A stretch of DNA of 64,000 bases. Origin: Vibrio chagasii (GTDB taxonomy: Bacteria > Pseudomonadota > Gammaproteobacteria > Enterobacterales > Vibrionaceae). Shown here piece by piece: positions 18,664 through 28,000 of this stretch. A model generated the notes under the pieces. That model did not search any database, was not told where the DNA came from, and was given only the letters and a program-made list of their open reading frames with translations. A program made the translations under genes and the position numbers. How positions within the stretch are numbered: the first letter of the stretch is position 1; each line of letters opens with the position of its first letter. The stretch spans positions 2,418,001 through 2,482,000 of the forward strand of contig CP090851.1 in NCBI GenBank assembly GCA_041879415.1. The letters are read 5' to 3'.

Positions 18664-19041
18664 ATGATCCAAGGTATTCAAATTACTAAAGCAGCAAACG
18701 ACGACCTACTAAACTCAATCTGGCTACTAGACAGCGAAAAGAATGAAGCTCGTTGTGTTGCAGCTACTGCTGGTTTCGAAGCTGACCAAGTTATCCCAGC
18801 TGCAGACCTAGGTGAATACGAGAGCCGTGAAGTTGCTATCGAAGCAGCACCACGTATCGAAGGTGGTCAACACCTAAACGTTAACGTTCTTAAGCGTGAA
18901 ACACTAGAAGACGCAGTTGCTCACCCAGAGAACTACCCACAGCTAACTATCCGTGTATCGGGTTACGCTGTACGTTTCAACTCTCTAACAACTGAACAGC
19001 AACGTGACGTTATCGCACGTACGTTCACTGAGTCTCTATAA
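18664..19041 (+). CDS. grcA: Autonomous glycyl radical cofactor GrcA
   Basis: A 125-residue protein that replaces the oxygen-damaged C-terminus of pyruvate formate-lyase and restores activity. The glycyl radical segment [13 protein letters not shown] carries the radical glycine at residue 100, and the tail [15 protein letters not shown] matches the PFL C-terminus. ATG 18664 follows AGGAG at good spacing. The codon usage is strongly biased toward preferred codons, as expected for a highly expressed gene. Two FNR boxes upstream indicate induction when oxygen is low. Confidence 0.97.
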   Translation: MIQGIQITKAANDDLLNSIWLLDSEKNEARCVAATAGFEADQVIPAADLGEYESREVAIEAAPRIEGGQHLNVNVLKRETLEDAVAHPENYPQLTIRVSGYAVRFNSLTTEQQRDVIARTFTESL

Positions 19042-19068
19042 TCTCAGAAACTAGAGTGTTAAAGATTT

Positions 19069-19102
19069 AAAAAGCTTGGTCAGAAATGGCCAAGCTTTTT
19101 TC
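19069..19102 (+). terminator. Intrinsic terminator after grcA
   Basis: AAAAAGCTTGG pairs with CCAAGCTTTTTT around a 10-nt loop, 28 bp after the grcA stop. The A run lets it also work for the convergent FMN reductase gene. Confidence 0.9.
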
Positions 19103-19136
19103 GTTTTTATACTGCTAATAATTACCTATAGACTGG

Positions 19137-19796
19137 CTATGGCGCATTTCGTTGAGAAGGATCTTTAGTGAAGGCTTTTGCTAACGACGTTGGATCCACT
19201 TTATCTCTCTGTAACGCTGCACCTTGTGCCCACCACATCAACTGATGAAAGGTTCGGTTCATGTATTCATCCCATTGAGCTTGCTCTGACTCTTGGGCAA
19301 CGCAACCCTCTTCATCAAAGACTTCTTGCGCTTTAGGTAGATGAATCATCGCAGAAACCGGTAAACAACCGAGTTCAGATAAGAAGGTACGCATCGAAAC
19401 CGATGCTCTTGCCCCGCCCCACTGCCCCGCAGAGTACGTCACAATCGCACTCGGCTTATACGAAAATAGCGAGCTACCAAAATGATTAAGAATATTGGCC
19501 AATGCCGGGCTCATTGAATGATTGTATTCTGGGCTTACCATCACGTAGCCATCAGCTTTGGCAATCTTGTCCGCTAACTCAGCAAGGTGTGCAGGTACTT
19601 TGGAGCGATGGTAAGAAAATTCAGGTTTAAACACCTCGCCAAAGTCGTAATCCAGTGGGTCGATGATCTCAACCGTATGCTCAGAATGTTTATTCGTTAG
19701 TAGTTTTGCACACGCCTTACTGACTCTCATTCCTAACCGAGCAGGTCTTGGCGGTGTACTCTCACGTACAGAGCCAAGGAAAATCAAAAAATTCAT
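19137..19796 (-). CDS. NADPH-dependent FMN reductase family protein
   Basis: A 219-residue flavodoxin-fold oxidoreductase. The phosphate-binding start MNFLIFLGSVRESTPPRP and the segment MVSPEYNHSMSPALANILNHF (about 80-100) are typical of the NADPH-dependent FMN reductase family, which includes azo- and quinone reductases. I use ATG 19796, preceded by AAGGGA; a longer frame to 19847 lacks support. The physiological substrate is unknown. It converges on grcA. Confidence 0.85.
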   Translation of the reverse strand: MNFLIFLGSVRESTPPRPARLGMRVSKACAKLLTNKHSEHTVEIIDPLDYDFGEVFKPEFSYHRSKVPAHLAELADKIAKADGYVMVSPEYNHSMSPALANILNHFGSSLFSYKPSAIVTYSAGQWGGARASVSMRTFLSELGCLPVSAMIHLPKAQEVFDEEGCVAQESEQAQWDEYMNRTFHQLMWWAQGAALQRDKVDPTSLAKAFTKDPSQRNAP

Positions 19797-19900
19797 ACTA
19801 TCCCTTTCCGTTGAGCTTGGATTAAATCTATTAACCAGATAAACCATTTAACCTTAAGAGATGACCTAAATAAAGTTAACTTTATAAGCTATCAGGCAAT

Positions 19901-19933
19901 AAAAAAGGTGAATGATTGCTCATTCACCTTTCT
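19901..19933. terminator. Bidirectional-looking terminator after thrC
   Basis: AAAGGTGAATGA pairs with TCATTCACCTTT around TTGC, a 12-bp perfect stem. On the minus strand six T follow, ending the thrABC transcript about 40 bp past the thrC stop. Confidence 0.92.
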
Positions 19934-19972
19934 TGTTATGGTCTAAATTCAATTGCTTTTATCTATAACAGA

Positions 19973-21259
19973 TTACGCAGGTTGAACACGACGAAGTACT
20001 GCTTTTAGCGCTTCAAAATCGTTATCTAAATCTTCAGACAATAGATCCATCGCAGCATGTTTTGCTAGAGGACCTGGTAATTCAATATCTGAACCTAGGA
20101 TATCGTCGACCACTTCTTTGAACTTAGCAGGGTGAGCTGTACATAGGAACAAGCCTGTTTCACCCTCTTGCAACTGTTCATCCAATAGACGGTAAGCGAT
20201 AGCACCATGTGGTTCACAAAGGTAACCTTGCGCTTTAAGGTCACGTACTGATTCAGCACTCTGCTCGTCAGATACTTTACCTTTGCCTAGAGTATCTAAG
20301 CCCCAACCTTTCAGTTGGCAAAGCTCTTCGATACGAGGCCAGTTGTTTGGTTGGCTCACATCCATCGCGTTCGATGTTGTCGCAACGGTTGGCTTTGGAG
20401 CCCACTCACCGGTTTCTAGGTAGCGAGGAACCGTATCATTTTCATTGGTAGCGGCAATGAAACGCTTCACTGGTAAGCCAAGCGCTTTCGCCAATAGGCC
20501 TGCAGTTAGGTTACCGAAGTTACCACTTGGTACAGAAATAACCAGGTTTTCACGCTGCTCTTTGGTTAGCTGAGAAGCTGCCTCAAAGTAGTAACAGATC
20601 TGAGCCATCAAGCGGCTGATGTTGATAGAGTTTGCTGAGTTAAGACCAATCTCTTCACGCAGTGCTGCGTCATCAAACGCATCTTTTACTAGTGCCTGAC
20701 ACGCGTCAAAGTCGCCATCAATCGCTACCGTGTGAATGTTCTTACCCAGCGTACAGAATAGCTTTTCTTGTAGCGGGCTGATCTTGCCTTTCGGGTAAAG
20801 AATCACAACGTTGATGTCTTCCATGCCGTAGAAAGCATGCGCAACTGCTGCACCAGTATCACCTGATGTTGCTGTCAAAATAGTGATTTGACCGCCATTT
20901 GAAACTGCCGCTAGAGATTGCGCCATGAAGCGGCCACCAAAATCTTTAAACGCCAGTGTTGGGCCATGGAAAAGCTCAAGTGCGTAAACACCATCTTTTA
21001 CTTGGTTGATAGGCGCAGGGAATTGGAACGCTGCATCCACCATTTGGTCAATCTGCTCTTTCGGTAGTTCATCACCAATAAGTGCCGATAAAATCTTTGA
21101 GCTACGAGGGACAAAATCCTCTGCTAGCAGCGCATCGATATCATCAAACTTTGGCAGTTCAGATGGGAAAAATAGACCTTGATTACGACCTAAGCCTTGA
21201 CGAACGGCTTGGCCAAAAGAGACTTGTTCATCATTTTCTTTGATGTTGTACAGCTTCAT
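19973..21259 (-). CDS. thrC: Threonine synthase
   Basis: PLP enzyme that converts O-phosphohomoserine to threonine. The 428 residues match E. coli ThrC. The lysine that binds PLP lies in [20 protein letters not shown] near 107, and the phosphate-binding loop is [12 protein letters not shown] near 245. ATG 21259 overlaps the thrB stop by four bases (ATGA), indicating translational coupling. It is the last gene of thrABC. Confidence 0.98.
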   Translation of the reverse strand: MKLYNIKENDEQVSFGQAVRQGLGRNQGLFFPSELPKFDDIDALLAEDFVPRSSKILSALIGDELPKEQIDQMVDAAFQFPAPINQVKDGVYALELFHGPTLAFKDFGGRFMAQSLAAVSNGGQITILTATSGDTGAAVAHAFYGMEDINVVILYPKGKISPLQEKLFCTLGKNIHTVAIDGDFDACQALVKDAFDDAALREEIGLNSANSINISRLMAQICYYFEAASQLTKEQRENLVISVPSGNFGNLTAGLLAKALGLPVKRFIAATNENDTVPRYLETGEWAPKPTVATTSNAMDVSQPNNWPRIEELCQLKGWGLDTLGKGKVSDEQSAESVRDLKAQGYLCEPHGAIAYRLLDEQLQEGETGLFLCTAHPAKFKEVVDDILGSDIELPGPLAKHAAMDLLSEDLDNDFEALKAVLRRVQPA

Positions 21260-22227
21260 AACTCACTTCCTGTAACGATCGAACCTTGCTTATCTAGGCG
21301 ACAAACGTGAACGAATCCTTCTTCATTTTGTACGTAATTTTGTTCTAACCAGCGTGCAACACGCTCGGCGACATCTTGTTCTTTGCAAATGCTAAATAGA
21401 GTTGGGCCACTACCGGAAATACCAGTAGCCAATGCACCAGCCGACAACGCATATTTACGTGCGTCAGCAAACCCTGGAAGCAGTTTCTCACGATATGGTT
21501 CAGCGATCACGTCTTTGATCATCTTCGCTGCCAGTTCAGGTTGGCCTGAGTGACATGCGTGGATAAAGCCCGCTAAGTGGCGACCATGTGCAATGATATC
21601 TTGGCGACGGTACTGAGACGGTAAGATCTCTCTCGCTTCTGCCGTTGAAACCTTAATGCCCGGGTAAGCCATTACCCAATACCAGTCATCAAAGCATGGG
21701 ACTTCTTGGCTAATGATGCCTAGCTCTTCAAGCATCAATTGCACACCGCCTAGGTAGCAAGGTGCTACGTTATCGTAATGCACGCCGCCTGAAATTTTAC
21801 CTTCCATTTCACCCATTAGGGCAAGCAGTTCAGTTTCATCCAGTGGCTGACCATGGAAACGGTTTAGCGCATCAAGCGCCGCTACGATTGAACATGCACT
21901 TGAACCTAAACCGGAACCGATAGGCATGTTCTTTTCTAACGTCATTTCTAATGGCTTAATCGAAACGCCTTTTTTATCTAGCTCTCTAGAGAACACCACC
22001 CAACAGTCGTAGACGATGTTTTCTTTCGCTTCAGTTGGCAGCTTAGAAACAAAGCTGCCTGCGGTTTTAAGCGAGAATGGTTCATCACCGGCTTTAACCA
22101 TAACTCGGTCACCCAGCAATGTGCCATCCACTGGAGACACAGCGGCCCCCAGTACATCAAAGCCTACACTGACATTACCGATTGATGCAGGAGCATAAAC
22201 GACAACATCCATATCACTTGAACTCAT
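21256..22227 (-). CDS. thrB: Homoserine kinase
   Basis: GHMP kinase that phosphorylates homoserine. From ATG 22227 it has 323 residues, beginning [18 protein letters not shown]. The GHMP ATP loop is [17 protein letters not shown] near 92, and [13 protein letters not shown] near 267 is the third motif. The start two bases after the thrA stop has AGGAG upstream; an in-frame ATG five codons further in would give the shorter E. coli-like form. It overlaps thrC by four bases. Confidence 0.96.
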   Translation of the reverse strand: MSSSDMDVVVYAPASIGNVSVGFDVLGAAVSPVDGTLLGDRVMVKAGDEPFSLKTAGSFVSKLPTEAKENIVYDCWVVFSRELDKKGVSIKPLEMTLEKNMPIGSGLGSSACSIVAALDALNRFHGQPLDETELLALMGEMEGKISGGVHYDNVAPCYLGGVQLMLEELGIISQEVPCFDDWYWVMAYPGIKVSTAEAREILPSQYRRQDIIAHGRHLAGFIHACHSGQPELAAKMIKDVIAEPYREKLLPGFADARKYALSAGALATGISGSGPTLFSICKEQDVAERVARWLEQNYVQNEEGFVHVCRLDKQGSIVTGSEL

Positions 22228-22229
22228 TC

Positions 22230-24689
22230 CTAAACTCCTAATTTCCAACCAAGAGTACGCATCACATCAGAGAATACGCCTGCTGCTGTTACTTCAGTAC
22301 CGGCACCGTAGCCGCGAAGAACAAGTGGGATTGGTTGGTAGTAACGGCTGTAGAATGCTAGCGCGTTCTCGCCATCTTTAATCTTGAACATTGGATCGTC
22401 GCCATCAACAGCTGCGATACGAACCTTACACTTACCTTCCGCGATTTCACCAACATAACGAAGTACTTTGCCTTCTTCTGCTGCGATAGCTGATTGCTCT
22501 TGGAAGTAAGCGTCCGCTTCAGGTAAGCGAGCCATAAACTCTTCAACCGTGCCTGAATCATCAAAACCTGGTGGTAGGGCTTGGTCAACTTCTACATCTT
22601 CAAGCTCAAGTGCCATGCCAGCTTCACGAGCAAGGATAAGCAGCTTACGCGCCACATCCATACCAGATAGATCGTCACGTGGGTCAGGTTCAGTAAAGCC
22701 GTTGTCTTTAGCGATGTTCGTTGCTTGGCTCAGTGTCATGCCTTCATCAAGCTTACCGAAGATGTAAGAAAGAGAACCAGACAGAATGCCATTGAACTTC
22801 TCAAGTTCATCACCTGCAGAGATTAGGTTCTGTAGGTTTTCGATTACTGGTAGACCTGCGCCTACGGTTGTCTCGTACATCAGCTTACGACGTGAGTTAC
22901 GTGCAACTTCACGCAGCTGATGGTAGTAAGCCATGCTTGCTGTGTTTGCTTTCTTGTTCGGTGTGACTACGTGGAAGCCTGCTGCTAGGAAGTCAGCATA
23001 CTGCGCTGCAATATCTTCGCTAGACGTACAATCAACCAATACTGGGTTGATGATGTGGTTACGTTGAACAAGAGCCGCTAAGCGAGCTAGGCTGAACTCT
23101 TCAGTCGCGCTCGACATGCGATCGCGCCACTGTTCTAGTGGTAGACCTTCACTGTCTAGCAACAAGCCTTTGCTGTTGGCTAAACCACATACGCGAATCA
23201 CGATGCCTTTTTCAGCCAGTTTGCCTTGCTGACGTTGGATCTGGTCAACAAGTTCACCACCAACACCGCCAACACCAACAACGAATACGTCAAGGAAGTG
23301 CTTAGAGTTAAATAGGTTCTCGTGGCAAGCTTTAATTGCTTCTGAAATTTTGTCTTCAGGGATAACCGCCGAGATAGCGCGCTCAGATGAACCTTGTGCA
23401 ATCGCTACAATGTTAACGTTCACTTCAGCTAAAGAAGAGAAGAACTGAGAAGCAACACCACGTGAAGTACGCATCCCATCGCCCACCAGCGTCACGATAG
23501 CAACGTCGTCCATGAACTCAACTGGCTCTAATAGGCCATCTTTAAGCTCAAGTTCGAACGCCTCTGATAGCACTTGCTTAGCTTTTAACTTGTCAGCCGA
23601 TTCGATACAGAAGCTGATGCTGTACTCAGAAGACGATTGAGTAATAAGAACGATAGAAACACCAGCTGAAGACATCGCGCCAAATACACGGCTCGCCATA
23701 CCAACCATGCCTTTCATGCCTGGGCCAGACACGTTAACCATAGTTAGGTCACTTAGCGTCGTAATACCTTTGATCGCTAGGTTATCTTCGCCAGTGTCTT
23801 GACCAATAAGTGTGCCCGCACCTTGAGGGTTAAAGCTGTTTTTGATCAGACAAGGAATATGGAATTGTGCGATAGGCGCAATAGTTTTAGGGTGTAGAAC
23901 CGAAGCACCGAAGTAAGAAAGCTCCATCGCTTCTTGGTAACTTAAAGACTTAAGCAGACGAGCATCGTCAACTAAGCGCGGGTCACAGTTGTAAACGCCA
24001 TCGACATCAGTCCAGATTTCACAGCAATCAGCACGTAGACACGCCGCTAACACAGCTGCTGAGTAGTCAGAGCCATTACGACCAAGCGTGACTAGCTCAC
24101 CTTTCTCATTACCAGCAGTAAAACCAGGCATGATGTTAACGTGGCCTTTCGGAAGTGGCGACTGTTGGAAGTTCTGAGTAGAGACATCCACATCGACCAT
24201 AGCTTCTAGGTGATCACCCTTAGCATATAGGTATTGAACAGGGTCAATCAGGCTGGCAGGTTGGCCTTTCGCTTCCAGTACCGCTTTCATTAACTGGATA
24301 GAGATTCGCTCACCTTTACTGATGATGCGAGCATTGACGTGATTCGGACACATACCAAGTAGGTTGATGCCATTCACGAACTGCTTTAACTGAGTAAGAG
24401 AGGTATCGACCTGCTCTTGAAACGCTGAACCATCAATAGAAGGCACAGCTGCTTTGATCTCTGAAAACAGAGTATTAAATGAAGATTCGATCTCTGTAAT
24501 TTGTGCTTCAGCTTCACCATTTTTCAGTGCAGCTTCAATAACAGCGACCAACTTATTGGTTGTTTTTCCTGGAGCCGATAGTACAACGGCTAGCTCTTCT
24601 TGCTGGGCATTATTAGCGATAATATCAGCCGCTCGTAAAAAACGATCTGCATCAGCTAATGATGAACCTCCAAACTTTAAAACGCGCAT
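22230..24689 (-). CDS. thrA: Bifunctional aspartokinase I / homoserine dehydrogenase I
   Basis: Catalyses the first and third steps of threonine synthesis from aspartate. From ATG 24689 it has 819 residues (E. coli 820) and starts [17 protein letters not shown]. The aspartokinase domain covers about 1-290, two ACT regulatory domains follow to about 460 ([32 protein letters not shown]), and the homoserine dehydrogenase domain with [12 protein letters not shown] runs from about 465. GGAG lies six bases before this ATG; another ATG four codons upstream is in frame but less well placed. The attenuator upstream controls the operon. Confidence 0.98.
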   Translation of the reverse strand: MRVLKFGGSSLADADRFLRAADIIANNAQQEELAVVLSAPGKTTNKLVAVIEAALKNGEAEAQITEIESSFNTLFSEIKAAVPSIDGSAFQEQVDTSLTQLKQFVNGINLLGMCPNHVNARIISKGERISIQLMKAVLEAKGQPASLIDPVQYLYAKGDHLEAMVDVDVSTQNFQQSPLPKGHVNIMPGFTAGNEKGELVTLGRNGSDYSAAVLAACLRADCCEIWTDVDGVYNCDPRLVDDARLLKSLSYQEAMELSYFGASVLHPKTIAPIAQFHIPCLIKNSFNPQGAGTLIGQDTGEDNLAIKGITTLSDLTMVNVSGPGMKGMVGMASRVFGAMSSAGVSIVLITQSSSEYSISFCIESADKLKAKQVLSEAFELELKDGLLEPVEFMDDVAIVTLVGDGMRTSRGVASQFFSSLAEVNVNIVAIAQGSSERAISAVIPEDKISEAIKACHENLFNSKHFLDVFVVGVGGVGGELVDQIQRQQGKLAEKGIVIRVCGLANSKGLLLDSEGLPLEQWRDRMSSATEEFSLARLAALVQRNHIINPVLVDCTSSEDIAAQYADFLAAGFHVVTPNKKANTASMAYYHQLREVARNSRRKLMYETTVGAGLPVIENLQNLISAGDELEKFNGILSGSLSYIFGKLDEGMTLSQATNIAKDNGFTEPDPRDDLSGMDVARKLLILAREAGMALELEDVEVDQALPPGFDDSGTVEEFMARLPEADAYFQEQSAIAAEEGKVLRYVGEIAEGKCKVRIAAVDGDDPMFKIKDGENALAFYSRYYQPIPLVLRGYGAGTEVTAAGVFSDVMRTLGWKLGV

Positions 24690-24719
24690 CCCTTTCTCCA
24701 TAAGTCATAAAAATGGTAC

Positions 24720-24760
24720 AAAAAAAGGCCTGTATCTTGTTGGATACAGGCCTTTTTTTT
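24720..24760 (-). terminator. thr operon attenuator (terminator hairpin)
   Basis: AAAGGCCTGTATC pairs with GATACAGGCCTTT around a short loop, with eight A before and seven T after on the minus strand. It stands between the leader peptide and thrA, 31 bp before the thrA start, where an attenuator is expected. Confidence 0.92.
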
Positions 24761-24772
24761 AAAATCCGTTAC

Positions 24773-24850
24773 TTAGCAGCCTGCCCCAACAATGTTAATG
24801 TCGGTAATAATAATGGTTGTGGTCATTACTAGGTGGCTTACGTGCTGCAT
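24773..24850 (-). CDS. thrL: thr operon leader peptide
   Basis: A 25-codon frame: MQHVSHLVM, then TTTIIIT, then DINIVGAGC. Threonine and isoleucine codons are crowded (eight of the 12 codons 10-20 are T or I), as needed for ribosome stalling when threonyl- or isoleucyl-tRNA is scarce. The hairpin at 24720-24760 begins about 12 bases after its stop. The sequence differs greatly from E. coli ThrL. The ribosome site is weak (AGAGA); an internal ATG at codon 9 could also start it. Confidence 0.85.
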   Translation of the reverse strand: MQHVSHLVMTTTIIITDINIVGAGC

Positions 24851-25155
24851 ATCAAATTCTCTGCTTGTGCTTTACTCTACGTGTATCAATTTTTACCACT
24901 AGACGTCAATGAAAAGTTGCGTTTTTTTTACATTCGAAGCGTTTTTCAGAGCAAACCGTCATTTCAGTGATAAAACATCCAGTGTGCACCGACAATTCGA
25001 AGATACAGTTTGATTAACGAACAGAGAAAAGCAATCAATTTCATATAAGGTCATAACAAAACGCTATATCGATTGTTCAGCAAGCATACAATAACTGTGC
25101 TTTAATTGAACGATAACGTTCAAAGAACAATAATAAATGACATCAGGAGTGGGAA
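24851..25155. other. Intergenic region between the thr operon and a small envelope gene
   Basis: About 305 bp holding divergent promoters. TTGACG near 24905 (minus) and a -10-like GATACA are candidates for the thr promoter. The 25106-25123 palindrome, listed separately, is next to the other gene. Nothing else stands out. Confidence 0.5.
25106..25123. promoter_or_regulatory. Perfect palindrome upstream of the small envelope gene, candidate operator
   Basis: TTGAACG-ATAA-CGTTCAA: two perfect 7-bp arms with a 4-bp spacer, ending 32 bp before the start codon. The size and dyad symmetry suit a dimeric repressor. I cannot match it to a known regulator. Confidence 0.5.
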
Positions 25156-25614
25156 GTGAAGAGATTACTTATTCTTTTAGCCTTTGCTATGCCTGTTGTT
25201 TGTTCAGCGAATAGCTTGCCCTTATTGCCCGGTCAGATTGATCGTTCGGCACACAAATTCTTTATCTCATCCCAAAATGCATCCAACGAGAGTTTCGATA
25301 CGTGGAAAGTCGACAGTGGCTACGCCTATAGCTTGTTTGACGATGTGGATCTTTATGTCGGTACGCGGATCAACAGTGCATCATTGAAACACGAAAGTGG
25401 ATTCTTGAGCGGTGTCAGTTACCAGTTCTCAGAAAGGATCTCTTTCAACAGTTCTCTTCATACCTATAAAGATGAAACCGAAGAAAATGAGAAGTCTGTC
25501 GCAGCTGAAGTATCGAGCCGAGTACAACTGACAGACAACTTGGATTTGCATGCCACCCTTGATTACGAAGAGTGGCAGCAAGGTGTCGAAGTAGGATTAG
25601 GGTTTCGCTTCTAA
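25156..25614 (+). CDS. Small exported protein, probably outer-membrane beta-barrel-like
   Basis: A 152-residue protein starting at GTG 25156 (CAGGAG upstream). A signal peptide of about 18 residues ends at CSA-NS. The mature part alternates polar and hydrophobic residues in strand-like stretches (VDLYVGTRINSASL, LSGVSYQFSERISFNSSLHTY, VQLTDNLDLHATLDYEEW) and ends in GLGFRF, a terminal phenylalanine typical of outer-membrane barrels. It is small for a barrel, about eight strands at most. I do not recognise a named family. It stands alone, convergent with rraA. Confidence 0.75.
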   Translation: MKRLLILLAFAMPVVCSANSLPLLPGQIDRSAHKFFISSQNASNESFDTWKVDSGYAYSLFDDVDLYVGTRINSASLKHESGFLSGVSYQFSERISFNSSLHTYKDETEENEKSVAAEVSSRVQLTDNLDLHATLDYEEWQQGVEVGLGFRF

Positions 25615-25642
25615 CCTAATAAGCTTGATATAGGTAAATAAC

Positions 25643-26128
25643 CTAAGATTCGAGCAGCTGCTCAGATGAAATTAACACACCATTCCAATCTGCATAGATG
25701 TAATCACCAGGCTGAATCAATTGATTGTGCACTGTCAATGTCACATTCACTTGGCCCACACCGCGCTTCTCTGTTTTGAATGGTGATGCACCTAGCGCCT
25801 GAACACCTAAGTCCATTTGCGACATCATGCCAACATCACGCACAGCGCCGTTAACAATCACGCCCTCCCAACCATTTTCTATAGCAAGAATAGCGAGTTG
25901 ATCGCCAAGTAGCGCTTTTTGACACGAGCCATTTCCGTCGACAACCAGCACTTTACCATTGCCGTCGGTCGCTAATACCTCACGAACCTTGGAATTATCG
26001 TGATAACAACGAACTGTTACAATTTTTCCCCAGAACGCACCACGTTGTCCGAAGTTCTGCAAAGGTAGGTTAAGTAGGGTGACTTTGCTTTCAAACTCAT
26101 CACATAAGTCAGGTGTTATATCGTGCAT
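25643..26128 (-). CDS. rraA: Regulator of ribonuclease E activity A
   Basis: RraA binds RNase E and lowers mRNA decay. From ATG 26128, preceded by GGAGG, it has 161 residues, equal to E. coli RraA. Family segments are [11 protein letters not shown] near 25, [20 protein letters not shown] near 61 and [15 protein letters not shown] near 85. A longer frame to 26167 would add 13 unsupported residues. It diverges from arcA. Confidence 0.95.
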   Translation of the reverse strand: MHDITPDLCDEFESKVTLLNLPLQNFGQRGAFWGKIVTVRCYHDNSKVREVLATDGNGKVLVVDGNGSCQKALLGDQLAILAIENGWEGVIVNGAVRDVGMMSQMDLGVQALGASPFKTEKRGVGQVNVTLTVHNQLIQPGDYIYADWNGVLISSEQLLES

Positions 26129-26706
26129 ATATCCTCCATGAGTAAGGCAAACCCGCAAATCAGGCAAGCCCCTATGCTTTTATATTGTTATTAAAAATTA
26201 TTCCTTTGTTTTCATTGTTCTATGCTCAATCTAATACTGAATTAGGCTTGATTGAACATATTTATCTACTAGAATCTAAAGACAGCTTTCGGCTTCCTTG
26301 GTTCATAATCAGTTCTTTAGCAGGCGAGATGTGATCACTATCTCGAATAATCATTCTGGTTTTCCTGCTAAATAGTCACCATACCACTGGTTAAGTTGTA
26401 GCCATACTATTAAAGTTTGTTGCGATACGGCAATTGATGTAAATCAACAAAGTGAATGGAATTAACATTCTCGCGTTGTTAGCATGCTGTTAACATTATA
26501 GAATCCGGTGCAATCACTAAAAGAATGATTGAAAGGCGTACTGGATCTACGTTATTGGGCAATACTTCAAGGAAGGCAGATAGCTGGAAGTAAGTGTTTT
26601 TTTGAAAACTTTAAGTTATCATCAAAAATACATTACCTGTATGTTATGTTTTTGCCTAGAATTTATTCTATTAGCACAGTTTCGTCACAAATTTAGGTAC
26701 CGCCAA
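26129..26706. other. Long regulatory region upstream of arcA
   Basis: About 580 bp separates divergent rraA and arcA. It contains one perfect FNR box (separate entry) and a -10-like CATTAT near 26494. No ribosome-bound frame is evident in the first half. A long arcA leader is suggested, since the likely start near 26505 lies about 200 bases before the ATG. Confidence 0.55.
26434..26447. promoter_or_regulatory. FNR box upstream of arcA
   Basis: TTGATGTAAATCAA is an exact match to the FNR/CRP-family half-sites TTGAT-N4-ATCAA. It is about 260 bp before the arcA start and about 60-70 bp before the likely promoter -10, a class I position. E. coli arcA is likewise FNR-activated. Confidence 0.75.
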
Positions 26707-27423
26707 ATGCAAACCCCGCAGATTCTTATCGTTGAAGATGAGCAAGTAACTCGTAACACTCTAAAGAGTATTTTTGAAGCAGAGGGATATGCTGTTTTTG
26801 AGGCTAGCGACGGTGAAGAGATGCACCAAGTGCTATCTGATAACCAAGTTAACCTTGTAATTATGGACATCAACCTTCCAGGTAAGAATGGCCTACTACT
26901 TGCGCGTGAACTACGTGAGCAAGCAAATGTAGCGCTTATGTTCTTAACTGGTCGTGATAATGAAGTTGATAAGATCCTAGGCCTAGAGATCGGCGCTGAT
27001 GATTACATCACTAAGCCTTTCAACCCTCGTGAACTGACTATCCGTGCGCGCAACCTTCTTAACCGTTCAATGAGCACAAGCTCTGTTCAAGAAGAGAAGC
27101 GCAGCGTTGAGAAGTACGAGTTCAACGGTTGGGTACTAGATATCAACAGTCGTTCTCTGGTTAGCCCAGACGGCGAAGGCTACAAGCTACCTCGTTCAGA
27201 GTTCCGTGCTCTACTTCACTTCTGTGAGAACCCAGGTAAGATCCAAACACGTGCAGACCTTCTTAAGAAGATGACAGGCCGTGAGCTTAAGCCACACGAT
27301 CGTACTGTAGACGTAACAATCCGTCGTATTCGTAAGCACTTTGAATCTGTTTCTGGTACACCAGAAATCATCGCAACGATTCACGGTGAAGGCTACCGCT
27401 TCTGTGGTGACCTAGAAGACTAA
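26707..27423 (+). CDS. arcA: Aerobic respiration control response regulator ArcA
   Basis: OmpR-type response regulator that represses aerobic metabolism genes when phosphorylated by ArcB. From ATG 26707 it has 238 residues, as in E. coli. The receiver domain has acidic pocket E10-D11, phospho-acceptor D54 in IMDINLPG, T81-like in FLTGRD and K in [10 protein letters not shown]. The winged helix (about 135-235) ends [30 protein letters not shown] longer frame from 26602 is not real: the extra residues are hydrophobic and unlike ArcA. arcA converges on the arcB operon. Confidence 0.98.
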   Translation: MQTPQILIVEDEQVTRNTLKSIFEAEGYAVFEASDGEEMHQVLSDNQVNLVIMDINLPGKNGLLLARELREQANVALMFLTGRDNEVDKILGLEIGADDYITKPFNPRELTIRARNLLNRSMSTSSVQEEKRSVEKYEFNGWVLDINSRSLVSPDGEGYKLPRSEFRALLHFCENPGKIQTRADLLKKMTGRELKPHDRTVDVTIRRIRKHFESVSGTPEIIATIHGEGYRFCGDLED

Positions 27424-27492
27424 TTAGATTGGCGTTTCCAATCGTTAAGCACTGAGTGTTTTATTAGAGTAGAAGCGCAATCAATAGTTATT

Positions 27493-27527
27493 AAAAAGGG
27501 AGAATGCTAACGCATTCTCCCTTTTTT
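27493..27527. terminator. Bidirectional terminator between arcA and the arcB operon
   Basis: AAAAAGGGAGAATGC pairs with GCATTCTCCCTTTTTT around TAAC, a long stem with A and T runs on both sides. Confidence 0.93.
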
Positions 27528-27549
27528 GTTGTTCTGGATTGAATAAGGT

Positions 27550-27993
27550 TTAGTAAACCGTATCGACCTTAACGTCTTTCTCCACCAGCCACTTCACCGT
27601 TTCGCCGTCTTTCAGTTCAACCGCAACATCAACAGGCTTTTCACTGTCGATCTCTAGCTGCCATACAAAAGCGACTTCCCACTGAGTCTCGCTGTGCGTT
27701 CTTAGATCTAGATCGTCAGACGTTACTAGCAAGGTATCTGCACCTTGCTTAACAGTCACACTCTCCACCGCTAGTGTTGCTGGTAACTCTGAATCTGACT
27801 CTAGGTAAATAGCACCATGCAGAGTCTTGTCTTGAGTCTCTCCGATCGTTGGCATCTTGTTGTGCCAAAGGTTGCTTTTCATTGTGACTGTCGCTGCAGA
27901 TACTTCAACTTGGTTGTCCTGCTGCCACTCAACTTGTGGTGCAGCACAGCCCGCTAATGCCACTACGCATGCGGCGAATGCTAATTTTTTCAT
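27550..27993 (-). CDS. Hypothetical lipoprotein downstream of arcB
   Basis: A 147-residue protein with a short signal and lipobox LAGC (Cys16), residue +2 alanine, which predicts sorting to the outer membrane. The mature part has an Ig-like, strand-rich look (VEWQQDNQVEVSAATVTMKS, TLAVESVTVKQGADTLLV, WEVAFVWQLEI). I do not recognise a family. It starts seven bases after the arcB stop, so it is co-transcribed with arcB. A link to redox sensing is possible but unsupported. Confidence 0.8.
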   Translation of the reverse strand: MKKLAFAACVVALAGCAAPQVEWQQDNQVEVSAATVTMKSNLWHNKMPTIGETQDKTLHGAIYLESDSELPATLAVESVTVKQGADTLLVTSDDLDLRTHSETQWEVAFVWQLEIDSEKPVDVAVELKDGETVKWLVEKDVKVDTVY

Positions 27994-28000
27994 TATTCTT

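Noticed and set aside
26602..26706. 35-codon N-terminal extension of ArcA
   Set aside because: ArcA of normal length starts at ATG 26707; the extra residues are unlike the family.
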